This document shows, piece after piece, positions 1 through 7,387 of a stretch of DNA of 11,593 nucleotides (position 1 is its first letter; each line of letters begins with the position of its first letter). Position numbers and translations under genes: made by a program. The DNA is from Veillonella sp. GTDB taxonomy: Bacteria; Bacillota; Negativicutes; Veillonellales; Veillonellaceae. A model generated the notes under the pieces. The model made no database searches. It was not told the origin of the DNA and saw only the letters and a program-made list of their open reading frames with translations. The DNA is taken from contig NZ_SVCB01000094.1 in the NCBI RefSeq assembly GCF_015058545.1, positions 1-11,593 of the forward strand, written 5' to 3'.

Positions 1-1
1 A

Positions 2-31
2 AAACTCTGCCGCAATTTTACGACAGAGTTT
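2..31 (-). terminator. Hairpin terminator downstream of the DUF554 gene
   Basis: An 8-bp inverted repeat (AAACTCTG at 2-9, CAGAGTTT at 24-31) encloses a 14-base loop. On the minus strand it lies about 105 bases after the stop of the DUF554 gene and ends in a run of T at the window edge. On the plus strand it is followed by a T-rich stretch, so it may work in both directions and also end a convergent gene to the left of the window. Confidence 0.55.
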
Positions 32-135
32 ATTTTTATTCAAAAACAAAATCAACTATTTAGTTATCTCACGACTCGGTATTGCTGACGGCCAAAACTC
101 TCCGGCAACACTTGCAAGCAAGCCCAAACCGGTTT

Positions 136-846
136 TTACAACCACGCCCACAACGCGGCCACCACAAGGGTCGGCAACATATTGGCAATCCGAAAATGCT
201 TCCCTGTAAGCAAGCTCACACCGATTAAGAAAATCATAATCGAGCCGGTCAGCGATATATTGCTGAGTGCCTGATTCGTCAGCCATGGGGAAATAAAAAT
301 AGCCAATAGGGTAACCAACCCTTGCACTATACCCACGGGAATGGCGGAATAGATACAGCCCTTGCCCAAAGTGGTGGTCATAATCATAACGACAATGCCG
401 TCCATCATAGCCTTCGCAATCAAAATTGACGGATCGCCCGTGGCATCCTTAATAGAGCCAATAATCGCCATAGCACCAATACAGACGGTAAAAGATGCGG
501 TTAAAAAAGCTTGGGCAAAACCGCCTTCCCCTTCATTCTTAGTTTTCACACGAAGCCAGGCGCCAAAATCCTCTAATTTTTTATCCAAATCAATAAATTC
601 CCCGATGACAGTACCGATAATAAAGGTTACTACCAGCATCATCAAGTTGGTAAGAGCAAATTTTTGACCGTCAAAGACGAGTGACTCTTGAACGGCTCCG
701 GCAATCCCGATAAAAATAATGCAAGCACTCATGGCCACCATCAACGTGTCCAATAGCTGTTGTTTCAAATAATTGCGTGCTGTTAATCCGATGAGTCCCC
801 CAACTACGATGATTAACATATTGATTAAAGTACCTAACCCAGGCAT
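136..846 (-). CDS. DUF554 family integral membrane protein (YdfK/YqgA-like)
   Basis: A 236-residue, very hydrophobic protein with about six to seven predicted membrane segments. It starts MPGLGTLIN, has a charged loop near residues 85-105 (DLDKKLEDFGAWLR), and then a Gly- and Ser-rich membrane core. The N-terminal glycine-rich segment, the GEFIDLDKKLEDFG stretch and the following AFLTAS...GAMAIIGSI stretch are typical of DUF554, the family of Bacillus YdfK and E. coli YqgA. Length matches the family. The molecular function is not established; a transport role is only a guess. The ATG is preceded by a good ribosome binding site (GAAGGGA, 4 bases away). The gene is monocistronic, with its own promoter just upstream and a terminator after it, and is separated from the Opu operon by a terminator, so the two are probably not functionally linked. 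Confidence 0.88.
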   Translation of the reverse strand: MPGLGTLINMLIIVVGGLIGLTARNYLKQQLLDTLMVAMSACIIFIGIAGAVQESLVFDGQKFALTNLMMLVVTFIIGTVIGEFIDLDKKLEDFGAWLRVKTKNEGEGGFAQAFLTASFTVCIGAMAIIGSIKDATGDPSILIAKAMMDGIVVMIMTTTLGKGCIYSAIPVGIVQGLVTLLAIFISPWLTNQALSNISLTGSIMIFLIGVSLLTGKHFRIANMLPTLVVAALWAWL

Positions 847-889
847 ACAATCCCTTCTTTCATAAGTCTCTCAAAAAGCTGATAATCTG

Positions 890-916
890 ATTATAACACA
901 TAATAAGGGCTGTAAA
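890..916 (-). promoter_or_regulatory. Promoter of the DUF554 gene, extended -10 type
   Basis: On the minus strand a perfect TATAAT (895-890) is preceded by TG one base upstream, giving an extended -10 element. TTTACA at 916-911 is a 5/6 match to the -35 box at a short 15-base spacing, which the extended -10 could compensate for. The box lies about 45 bases upstream of the ATG at 846. Confidence 0.5.
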
Positions 917-926
917 ATTCTATATT

Positions 927-963
927 TTAAAAGGCTTCACGGACACGCCGCAAAGCCTTTTAA
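927..963 (-). terminator. Terminator of the MarR-Opu operon
   Basis: A perfect 11-bp inverted repeat (TTAAAAGGCTT at 927-937 and its complement at 953-963) has a 15-base loop. It begins 15 bases past the stop of the permease/binding-protein gene. The minus-strand 3' arm is CCTTTTAA, followed by AT-rich sequence. The T run is interrupted, so this is a fair rather than a strong intrinsic terminator. It separates the operon from the promoter of the DUF554 gene. Confidence 0.65.
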
Positions 964-978
964 GGGAAGGTATAGTAT

Positions 979-2520
979 TTATTTATGCTGCAATAAGCCT
1001 TTTTCTTTCAAATAGGCCACAGCCACGTCATTGGCGTTCTTGCCGTCTACGTCTACTTCGTAGTTCATCTTCAGCATTTCATCCGTCGTAATCAACCCGG
1101 CCAGCTTATTTAAAACAGGTGCCAATTCAGGGTATTTTTTAAGCGTATCGGCCCGTAGTAACGGCGCCCCCTGATATGGTGGGAAGAGACCGCGGTCATC
1201 TTCGAGCATTACCAAATCATGGGTGATAATTTCAGGGTCCGTGGAGAATACGTCAATCACGTCCACATCGCCCTGGTCGATGGCTTCATAACGAAGACTC
1301 GGTTCCATGGTCACTACACTGAAATTGAGACCATAGAGAGACTGTAACCCTTTATTCCCGTCGGAGCGGTCATTAAACTCTAAGGAGAAGCCGGCTCTGG
1401 CCGTATTTACCACTTTTTGCAAATCGGAAATCGTTTTGAGTCCATGCTCTTCCGCATAGGAGCGTTTTACCGCCAAAGCGTACGTATTCTGGTACGCCAT
1501 CGGTTCCAACAATACCAAGTTATCCTGTTTTAAAATGCCCTCTTTAGCCGCTTCATATACGGTTTTCGGATTATTCCCGATATTCGTCAGTGGCGGCTGT
1601 AACAAAGCGGACGTTACCGTGCCGGTAAACTCAGGATACATATCGATGGAGCCTTTTTTAAGCGCCTCATACAAGAAGCTCGTCTTGCCGAAACTTGGCT
1701 TAACAATCACCTTGATGTCCGTCTGATCCTCAATCAGTTCCTTATACATATTAATCAAGATTTCCGGCTCCGAGCCAAGCTTGCCGGCCGCTATCAAGAT
1801 AGGATGACCGCCAATATTGCCCACCCCGCCGATACCGCCTACGTTAATCGTGGAAAGCACCAATAATACCAAAGCAGCTGCGAAGGAAGATCCGATAACT
1901 TTTAAAGATTTTGTCTCTAAAAACTTAATAATCACGCTGAACAGCACGGCAAGAAGGGCCGCCGAAATAGCCCCGATAAGAATCAGGGCGGAGTTGTTGC
2001 GGTCAATGCCGAGCAAGATGAAAGCTCCGAGACCGCCGGCCCCGATTAAGGCGCCCAGCGTGGCCGTACCGATTAACATAACCGAGGACGTACGAATCCC
2101 GCCGATAATGGACGGCATGGCGAGCGCCAATTCAAACTTCTTAAGCTTTTCCCAGCGATTCATGCCGAACGCATCAGCCGCCTCTTGTAAGAGCGGGTCA
2201 ATACTGTTGAGGCCCGTAATGGTGTTTTGCAAAATCGGGAATAACCCGTAAATAACGAGTGCCACAATGGCCGGTATCTTGCCGATACCAAGGAGCGGAA
2301 TGAAAAGCCCCAATAAAGCCAAGGACGGAATCGTCTGTAGTATGCCGGCTACCTGTAAGGTAAATTCCGACGCTCTTTTGTATTTAACAACAAAGATGGC
2401 AAAAGGTACGGCTAATAAAATTGAGATAAACAGCGCAATCATGGAGATTTGCACATGTTCAACCAATAATTGCACCCATTCCCCTTGTCGTTCAATGAAT
2501 GTACTTACTAAATTGTCCAT
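979..2520 (-). CDS. Fused ABC permease and substrate-binding protein (OpuB/OpuC/EgtU type)
   Basis: A 513-residue fusion of two parts. Residues about 1-205 form the membrane permease, with several hydrophobic segments and the cytoplasmic EAA loop (EAADAFGMNRWEKLKKFELA, about 113-132) that docks on the ATPase. A last membrane segment at about 211-226 anchors an extracytoplasmic OpuAC-type binding domain, about 238-513. That domain shows YPEFTGT, the FPPYQGAPLLR stretch and a C-terminal region (VAVAYLKEKGLL) typical of the family. Such fusions carry glycine betaine, carnitine, choline or ergothioneine (EgtU); the sequence alone does not decide which. The ATG is 3 bases after the ATPase stop codon, and its ribosome binding site is formed by the two final GAG codons of the ATPase gene, so the two are translationally coupled. 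The fusion yields a fixed 1:1 ratio of permease and binding domain, as usual in this group. Confidence 0.92.
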   Translation of the reverse strand: MDNLVSTFIERQGEWVQLLVEHVQISMIALFISILLAVPFAIFVVKYKRASEFTLQVAGILQTIPSLALLGLFIPLLGIGKIPAIVALVIYGLFPILQNTITGLNSIDPLLQEAADAFGMNRWEKLKKFELALAMPSIIGGIRTSSVMLIGTATLGALIGAGGLGAFILLGIDRNNSALILIGAISAALLAVLFSVIIKFLETKSLKVIGSSFAAALVLLVLSTINVGGIGGVGNIGGHPILIAAGKLGSEPEILINMYKELIEDQTDIKVIVKPSFGKTSFLYEALKKGSIDMYPEFTGTVTSALLQPPLTNIGNNPKTVYEAAKEGILKQDNLVLLEPMAYQNTYALAVKRSYAEEHGLKTISDLQKVVNTARAGFSLEFNDRSDGNKGLQSLYGLNFSVVTMEPSLRYEAIDQGDVDVIDVFSTDPEIITHDLVMLEDDRGLFPPYQGAPLLRADTLKKYPELAPVLNKLAGLITTDEMLKMNYEVDVDGKNANDVAVAYLKEKGLLQHK

Positions 2521-2523
2521 GTC

Positions 2524-3243
2524 TTACTCCTCATAGAAAAAACGTTTAACCACTTCATGAGCCGGTTGCTCTTTAATCACCTGTGGCGTATCGAGCTGCA
2601 CAACCTCGCCCTTACTCATAACGCAAATGCGCGTCCCCAATTTCACCGCTTCTGCCATATCATGGGTTACAAAGACTATCGTCAGCTTAAACGTATCATG
2701 GAGGCGTTTGATGAGTGCCTGTAATTGATTACGGCTAATCGGGTCGAGGGCACTGAACGGTTCATCCATGAGTAAAATCGAAGGTTTTGTCACGATGGCT
2801 CTTAAAATCCCCACGCGTTGCTGTTCCCCGCCGGATAGTTCATGGGGATACCGATTCAAATACTGCTCCGGATCGAGCCCCACCATTTCAAGATAGGAGC
2901 GAATCGTTTTAACACGTTCTTCTTTAGGCCACCCCTTCATTTCCGGGATGATTTCGATGTTTTCACAGACCGTTAAATTTGGGAATAAGGCACCGGCCTG
3001 CAATACATAGCCGATGTTTAAGCGCAATTCTCTCAGCTCCGACTGCTGTACATCAACACCATTAATCGAAACCGTGCCTTCCGTCGGTGTCAAAAGGCGA
3101 TTAATCATCTTAAGCGTCGTCGTTTTACCGCTACCACTCGTACCGACGAGGACGAAAAACTCCCCGCACTCGATGGTCATGTTGATATTACGGAGCGCCG
3201 CCTTCTCTTTATATAATTTGCTTACATTCTTAAATTCAATCAT
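2524..3243 (-). CDS. ABC transporter ATP-binding protein, Opu family, without CBS domains
   Basis: A 239-residue ATPase that powers the fused permease/binding protein encoded directly downstream. Motifs in order: Walker A GTSGSGKT (34-41), Q-loop Gln81, signature LSGGEQQ (135-141), Walker B ILLMDEP (155-161), D-loop ALD ending at 166, H-loop His193. OpuAA/ProV and OpuCA ATPases are longer because they end in tandem CBS domains that sense ionic strength or cyclic-di-AMP. Here the protein stops soon after the ATPase core (...VVKRFFYEE), so that control is absent. The ATG has AGGTGA four bases upstream and lies 20 bases after the marR stop. The family assignment is firm; the substrate is not. 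Confidence 0.93.
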   Translation of the reverse strand: MIEFKNVSKLYKEKAALRNINMTIECGEFFVLVGTSGSGKTTTLKMINRLLTPTEGTVSINGVDVQQSELRELRLNIGYVLQAGALFPNLTVCENIEIIPEMKGWPKEERVKTIRSYLEMVGLDPEQYLNRYPHELSGGEQQRVGILRAIVTKPSILLMDEPFSALDPISRNQLQALIKRLHDTFKLTIVFVTHDMAEAVKLGTRICVMSKGEVVQLDTPQVIKEQPAHEVVKRFFYEE

Positions 3244-3263
3244 TCTTTCACCTGCCGTTCCTG

Positions 3264-3725
3264 TTAATTATCGGCTTCTGCCTCACTTACTTTCTCAATT
3301 CGTTTTGTCAATGCATCGGTATATTTTTTACTCAACTGCAGCAGTGCTCCACGTTCTTCCGGCGTTAATTCATTCATAGCCTCATATTCAGCTTGCTCCA
3401 ACGTATCCAATACCGAAGCTGCATAGGCTTTCCCCGCATCAGTCAACTTTAAGAGCTTCGTGCGTCGATCCGCGGCACCATCTTCAAACAGGAGATAGCC
3501 TTTATCCTTGAAGGTCTTGATTGTCGCATTCACAACCTGCTTCGTAGAATACGTTTTGTACGCAATCTGCTGCTGCGTAATACCTTCCGGATTATAGTAA
3601 ATCCACATCAAAATCAGCATCGACTTGCTCTGCATGCCGTGTTTGCGCGCGTAATTTTCAAAAATAGACATCTGATTGTCTCGGATTCGGGAGTATGCTT
3701 TTGTTTGTAGTAACTTTTCAGTCAT
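3264..3725 (-). CDS. MarR family transcriptional regulator
   Basis: A 153-residue winged helix-turn-helix protein. An N-terminal dimerisation helix is followed by the helix-turn-helix at about 49-74 (ITQQQIAYKTYSTKQVVNAT) and the wing at about 76-95, with the family signature DRR...LTDAG. Long C-terminal helices (about 96-150) complete the dimer interface. It sits between a broken quinone oxidoreductase gene and Opu transporter genes. MarR-type repressors (GbsR, OpcR) control choline and betaine uptake in Bacillus, and MarR proteins also often control quinone or thiol-stress reductases, so either side could be the original target. Its ATG follows the stop of the preceding frame with no gap (TACTAAATG), and AAGGTGG lies 9 bases upstream. 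Autoregulation through the palindrome at 4181-4213 is inferred. Confidence 0.9.
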   Translation of the reverse strand: MTEKLLQTKAYSRIRDNQMSIFENYARKHGMQSKSMLILMWIYYNPEGITQQQIAYKTYSTKQVVNATIKTFKDKGYLLFEDGAADRRTKLLKLTDAGKAYAASVLDTLEQAEYEAMNELTPEERGALLQLSKKYTDALTKRIEKVSEAEADN

Positions 3726-4127
3726 TTAGTACCACCACCTTGCCAAAACTTTCAAGACTATCCAAATACGCATGGGCTTCGCGAATGTCCGACAAGGCAA
3801 ATACCTTCGCCGGAGCGAAGTCCAAATTATACTTCGAAATATAGTCAAAAACGGCTTGGAGCTGACTTTCGTCGACACGACCTTCGTCCCCTCCGGCAAA
3901 CGATTTTCATCGGTGCTTTTCTCAATGACACCGACACATTCAATCCCCAAAATACGCGGAAACTGCACCGTCTCCGAATAGCCTTGTCTTGTAAAAATCT
4001 CTGAGCGATTGATACCGAAGCCCTTCACCTTAACCAAAGACCAACCCGGTCTAACTGAAGGCGTCGGCACATCCTGATACATTAACTTATCTACGCCGCC
4101 CGCTTCATAAACAACCACAGCTTTCAT
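3718..4127 (-). pseudogene. Internally deleted zinc-independent alcohol dehydrogenase / quinone oxidoreductase
   Basis: The start (ATG at 4127, preceded by AGAGGGG) gives about 78 residues of an MDR-superfamily GroES-like domain: MKAVVVYEAGG, GINRSEIFTRQGYS, LGIECVGVIE, PEGTKVVS. In that frame the next roughly 55 codons make no sense and end in TAA at 3728-3726. One frame over, the same DNA reads as the C-terminal end of the same family: RVDESQLQAVFDYIS, FAPAKVFALSDIREAHAYLD, then FGKVVVLND and TGA at 3720-3718. Intact family members are about 320-340 residues, so roughly 190-200 codons, including the whole NADP-binding Rossmann fold, are missing at a junction near 3871-3892, and the two ends are out of frame. 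The ancestral stop would overlap the marR start by 8 bases. The product cannot be an active enzyme. A short translated remnant may still feed translation into marR. Confidence 0.85.
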
Positions 4128-4164
4128 GCTACCCCTCTTTTCAATCAAAACTTTTTACAGTTTC

Positions 4165-4194
4165 ATTATAAATCTAAAAGCCTCTATAAGTCAA
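4165..4194 (-). promoter_or_regulatory. Sigma-70 promoter of the MarR-Opu operon
   Basis: On the minus strand TTGACT (4194-4189) and a perfect TATAAT (4170-4165) are 18 bases apart. Transcription would start near 4158, about 30 bases before the ATG at 4127. It is the best promoter match in the window. No separate promoter was found inside the operon. Confidence 0.75.
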
Positions 4195-4213
4195 ACAATT
4201 TGACCTATAGAGG
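4181..4213. promoter_or_regulatory. Palindromic operator overlapping the -35 box, probable MarR site
   Basis: The 15-base arms CCTCTATAAGTCAAA (4181-4195) and TTTGACCTATAGAGG (4199-4213) form an inverted repeat with a single mismatch around a 3-base centre. The right half of the -35 hexamer lies in one arm, so a bound dimer would block RNA polymerase. MarR proteins bind such palindromes and commonly repress their own operons; assigning it to the MarR protein encoded about 450 bases downstream is inference. Confidence 0.65.
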
Positions 4214-4318
4214 TTTATCGATAATTGTATTGAGTCATAAAATAAGAGTCCTTATTGCAAAATAAAAAATACAGTTATAAAACAAAAGCGCTCAATACAG
4301 AATAAAAGAAGGAAGTAA
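4214..4318. other. AT-rich intergenic stretch with weak inverted repeats
   Basis: No gene is seen. A 9-base inverted repeat (TGTATTGAG at 4226-4234, CTCAATACA at 4291-4299) encloses a small hairpin (AATAAG at 4241-4246, CTTATT at 4251-4256). It lies between the autotransporter terminator and the MarR operon promoter and could be a secondary termination structure, but the arms are short and far apart. Confidence 0.3.
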
Positions 4319-4378
4319 AAAAAGGACGTACATCTCGTCAGAGCCCGGGTTGCTCTAGTATTGATGTACGTCCTTTTT
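4319..4378 (-). terminator. Large two-lobed terminator of the autotransporter gene
   Basis: A perfect 16-bp inverted repeat (AAAAAGGACGTACATC at 4319-4334, complement at 4363-4378) encloses a 28-base loop that itself contains a smaller hairpin (AGAGC at 4340-4344, GCTCT at 4352-4356). On the minus strand the stem ends in a run of seven T. On the plus strand it ends in five T, so it can act in both directions. It lies about 110 bases past the autotransporter stop codon, with a looser imperfect hairpin (about 4430-4470) in between. Confidence 0.8.
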
Positions 4379-4487
4379 AAGTGAGTTTTTGATAAAAGTG
4401 TTTTAAAATGAATTTTTGGTTTTTGGGTGCTGTGATTGAGGGGAACTAACCTCACAATCGGTTACAGTACATGCATTATGAACTCTC

Positions 4488-7337
4488 TTAGCGATTGATT
4501 TGGCTTAAAATTTCCTGCATCTGTTTTTCTAACGCTTCGATACGTTTAGTTTTAGCTTCATTATCCGCTTTGATGGCTTCATTGTCGGCTTTAACTGCAC
4601 TGATTTCCGCTTGCTGGCTAGAGATTACGGAGACTAAATCAGTTTTGGAATAGTTGGAGTATTCACTACTCTTACCGAATTTAATGCTCACACCGGCGTT
4701 AAACATGTTTTCACCGCCACCCATGCTGGTGCCTACGGAGAATAACAAATCATTCGTCGGACGATAGAATGCACCGATAGCTACTGCATTGGCCGATTTG
4801 TAGTTGCCATACCCGGCCGCAAAATCCCACTTAGCAGTCGGATCATAATCTTGCGGATGTAAAGCAGCTAATGCGGCGGCACCGGCACCGACACGATTAA
4901 TTCGATTATCCAATTTATTAACTTGGCTGTTCAAGCTGGTTACATTATTGGTAATATTGCTTACTTCGTTGGAAATGGAAGTAATATTATTAGTGTTCTG
5001 CGTAATCTGAGTCGTATTGGCAGCTACTTGACTATCCAAAGCAGTCAAGTTTTCTCCTGCGGATTTAGATTGTTTAACATAAGTGCCGTCTTTAGCAACG
5101 CGAGTTTCGTTGTAAACGGTACCGCCATTAACAACACCTTTATTATCTGCAGCTACCTTGCCATCAGTATTAACTTTAAGCTGGTATTTTACACCATTAA
5201 ATTCATTTAAGCCTTCAGCTTTTTCAATAGTAATAGTATTGTCGCCATCAAAGTTACCTACACTATTACGAGTATTAATCGAATTGGCTAAATCAGATAT
5301 TTCTACACTACCTGTAATGAAGTCCTTACCATCCGAGTCTTTAATAGATAAGGATAGTTTATTGTTTCCATAACTCAAAGCATTGTTACTTTTTTGTAAG
5401 CCTGTGCCGGCAGCATCTACGGCTGCTTTAAGTTGAGCTACGTTAACAGCATCAGTGTCATTTGTACCGGCTGCTACATTAGTAATTTGACGAGTTATAC
5501 CAGCTTCACTGTCGCCAACGGAAACAGCTGCGGCATTGGACTTCCACGCAGAAGTAATCTGATTCTTTTCTGATACAGCGGTGGTATAGGCTGTATTGGC
5601 ATCATTCATAGCCGTTTCAGACGCATTCATAGCTGTTTCAGCGGCATCTAATGCAGTCTTAGCAGCATCCATTTGCTGTTTATATAATGCTTGTTCATCT
5701 GATCCAGATTCAGCCGCGCCATAAAATTGAACTTTAGTCGCATAAGTAGAACTCTTGGAAAGATAATCAGCGACCTTACTTTCATAATCAGCTTTTGCCG
5801 TCGTATAACTTGACTCTAAATCAGGAATACTTTCATTCAATTCTGCAAGCCGTGCATCCTTCCCCACGAATGTCGCAATAGATACCTCACTATCAAAGTT
5901 ACCACCTGTAATCGGGTTATATCCATACACACCTTTATCTACGGATGCAATAGAGTTACTTCCTAAAGCAACACCACCATCATTTTGCACATCTGTATTA
6001 TAACCAAGCATAACAGCATTACTAATATTTTCTGTATGAGCTTTCACGGGTGTTTTCACTTTTACTGTATACGGAATAGGAATACCTGAATATGCTTCAC
6101 CTGTATTAACATTCTTTAAAGGCGTATATATTCTTGTTAAAAGCCCATTTTTGGTCTCCATAGAACCAAGAATTACATTATTACTACCGCCGGATAATTC
6201 ATGATAATCACCGATTACTACACCCATAGCCACATCACTAATAGTATTACCGGTCCCCATAACTGATACGTTAGTTAAATTAGTTCCGGAATTTTGATAC
6301 CCTGCAATAGTATTGTAGTCACTAGCAGCATCTTTTGTCCCATTTATAATATTACCACTACCAATTAACGAAGAGCGCCTTGTATATTCAGATTTATTAC
6401 TATTTCCTAAAGCAAAAACAGAACCACCATTAAGTTCTGCATAATCCCCCATCAGTGTAGACACCCGATCAGAATAACCGTCATTATCACTGCCATGCAT
6501 AACTATATCCATAAACCGATATGAACTGAATCGCTTTTCCATCACATCACTCATATCACCACCAGCATTTGTTATCCAGTTTCCAGTACCAAATGCCATT
6601 GAGTTATTCGATGAATCGATTTTATTCATCGTACCAACAACACCACTAGATATATTTGCAGACTTTTCTCCGCTTACTTTGTTATCTACACCATAAATTG
6701 TGGACCAGTATGTTCTTTTATCACTAACAGAATTATATCCTGTAACGGTTCCATATACACCTAAAGCCTTGGCACCATAACCAATTACAGTACCACCGTT
6801 GCCGCTCTGAGTATGATATCCTATCACAACCTGATTCATTATTTCCAAATTTTTAGTCACACTTTTTTCGTCAGGAGTCAAGGATCCAATAATGACAGAA
6901 TCAGTAACATCCTTAACACTATGATTATCTCCAATAATAATTCCAGCAGATGGATTTAGTGAGTCATTATTATTGCCGATTACGGTGAAACTTTCATATC
7001 CCTTCATATAGAGATTATTTCCACTTATCGTATTTCCCTTCCCGACTACTAAATCTGAAACATTATCAGTTCTATCCTCCTGATTTCCAGTATGAGTACC
7101 TGAGTTTCTTCCTTTAACGCTGTTTTCATCGCCTATAATAACTTGACTCTTACTGTTAGTAACTGTATTTTCGTTGCCTATAACAGTGGAATTATCTGCA
7201 CCTGATACAGTATTATTATCCGAATTAATTACAATCGGATCCGCCGCAAAAACCTGTCCCCCTAATAACAAACTCAATAAAACTGCACTCCCCAAGGATG
7301 CCTTAACTACGCGATGACCATTTTTCTTGATTTTCAT
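4488..7337 (-). CDS. Trimeric autotransporter adhesin (YadA/Hia type, type Vc secretion)
   Basis: A 949-residue surface adhesin. The start is set at 7337 because AGGAG lies 8 bases upstream and a clear signal peptide begins there (MKIKK, hydrophobic core, cleavage expected after VFA at residue 31); the frame is open 26 codons further up. Residues about 32-493 are a left-handed beta-roll head of short repeats such as TVIGNENTV and GVVIGDYHELSGG. Residues about 494-598 are a mainly helical insertion. A last head repeat (AAAVSVGD) leads into the neck QITNVAAGTNDTDAVNVAQL (617-636). A stalk follows, with coiled coil at about 763-806 (repeated NxxxI/V heptads), then the YadA anchor at about 807-888 (GAGAAALAALHP...VSIKFG). 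About 61 residues follow the anchor, mostly a coiled coil rich in KADNEA repeats, whereas family members usually end at the barrel. No cysteine was seen. Expected role: adhesion, autoaggregation or biofilm. The head looks more AT-rich than the neighbouring genes. Confidence 0.95.
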   Translation of the reverse strand: MKIKKNGHRVVKASLGSAVLLSLLLGGQVFAADPIVINSDNNTVSGADNSTVIGNENTVTNSKSQVIIGDENSVKGRNSGTHTGNQEDRTDNVSDLVVGKGNTISGNNLYMKGYESFTVIGNNNDSLNPSAGIIIGDNHSVKDVTDSVIIGSLTPDEKSVTKNLEIMNQVVIGYHTQSGNGGTVIGYGAKALGVYGTVTGYNSVSDKRTYWSTIYGVDNKVSGEKSANISSGVVGTMNKIDSSNNSMAFGTGNWITNAGGDMSDVMEKRFSSYRFMDIVMHGSDNDGYSDRVSTLMGDYAELNGGSVFALGNSNKSEYTRRSSLIGSGNIINGTKDAASDYNTIAGYQNSGTNLTNVSVMGTGNTISDVAMGVVIGDYHELSGGSNNVILGSMETKNGLLTRIYTPLKNVNTGEAYSGIPIPYTVKVKTPVKAHTENISNAVMLGYNTDVQNDGGVALGSNSIASVDKGVYGYNPITGGNFDSEVSIATFVGKDARLAELNESIPDLESSYTTAKADYESKVADYLSKSSTYATKVQFYGAAESGSDEQALYKQQMDAAKTALDAAETAMNASETAMNDANTAYTTAVSEKNQITSAWKSNAAAVSVGDSEAGITRQITNVAAGTNDTDAVNVAQLKAAVDAAGTGLQKSNNALSYGNNKLSLSIKDSDGKDFITGSVEISDLANSINTRNSVGNFDGDNTITIEKAEGLNEFNGVKYQLKVNTDGKVAADNKGVVNGGTVYNETRVAKDGTYVKQSKSAGENLTALDSQVAANTTQITQNTNNITSISNEVSNITNNVTSLNSQVNKLDNRINRVGAGAAALAALHPQDYDPTAKWDFAAGYGNYKSANAVAIGAFYRPTNDLLFSVGTSMGGGENMFNAGVSIKFGKSSEYSNYSKTDLVSVISSQQAEISAVKADNEAIKADNEAKTKRIEALEKQMQEILSQINR

Positions 7338-7387
7338 ACCCAATACTCCTCTCAAAATACGTCCACTAACTAACGTTTTGAAAACAG

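Noticed and set aside
4252..4455. Minus-strand 67-codon open frame after the autotransporter
   Set aside because: It crosses the large terminator hairpin, has a low-complexity sequence (Phe/Leu/Lys rich) and shows no family features.
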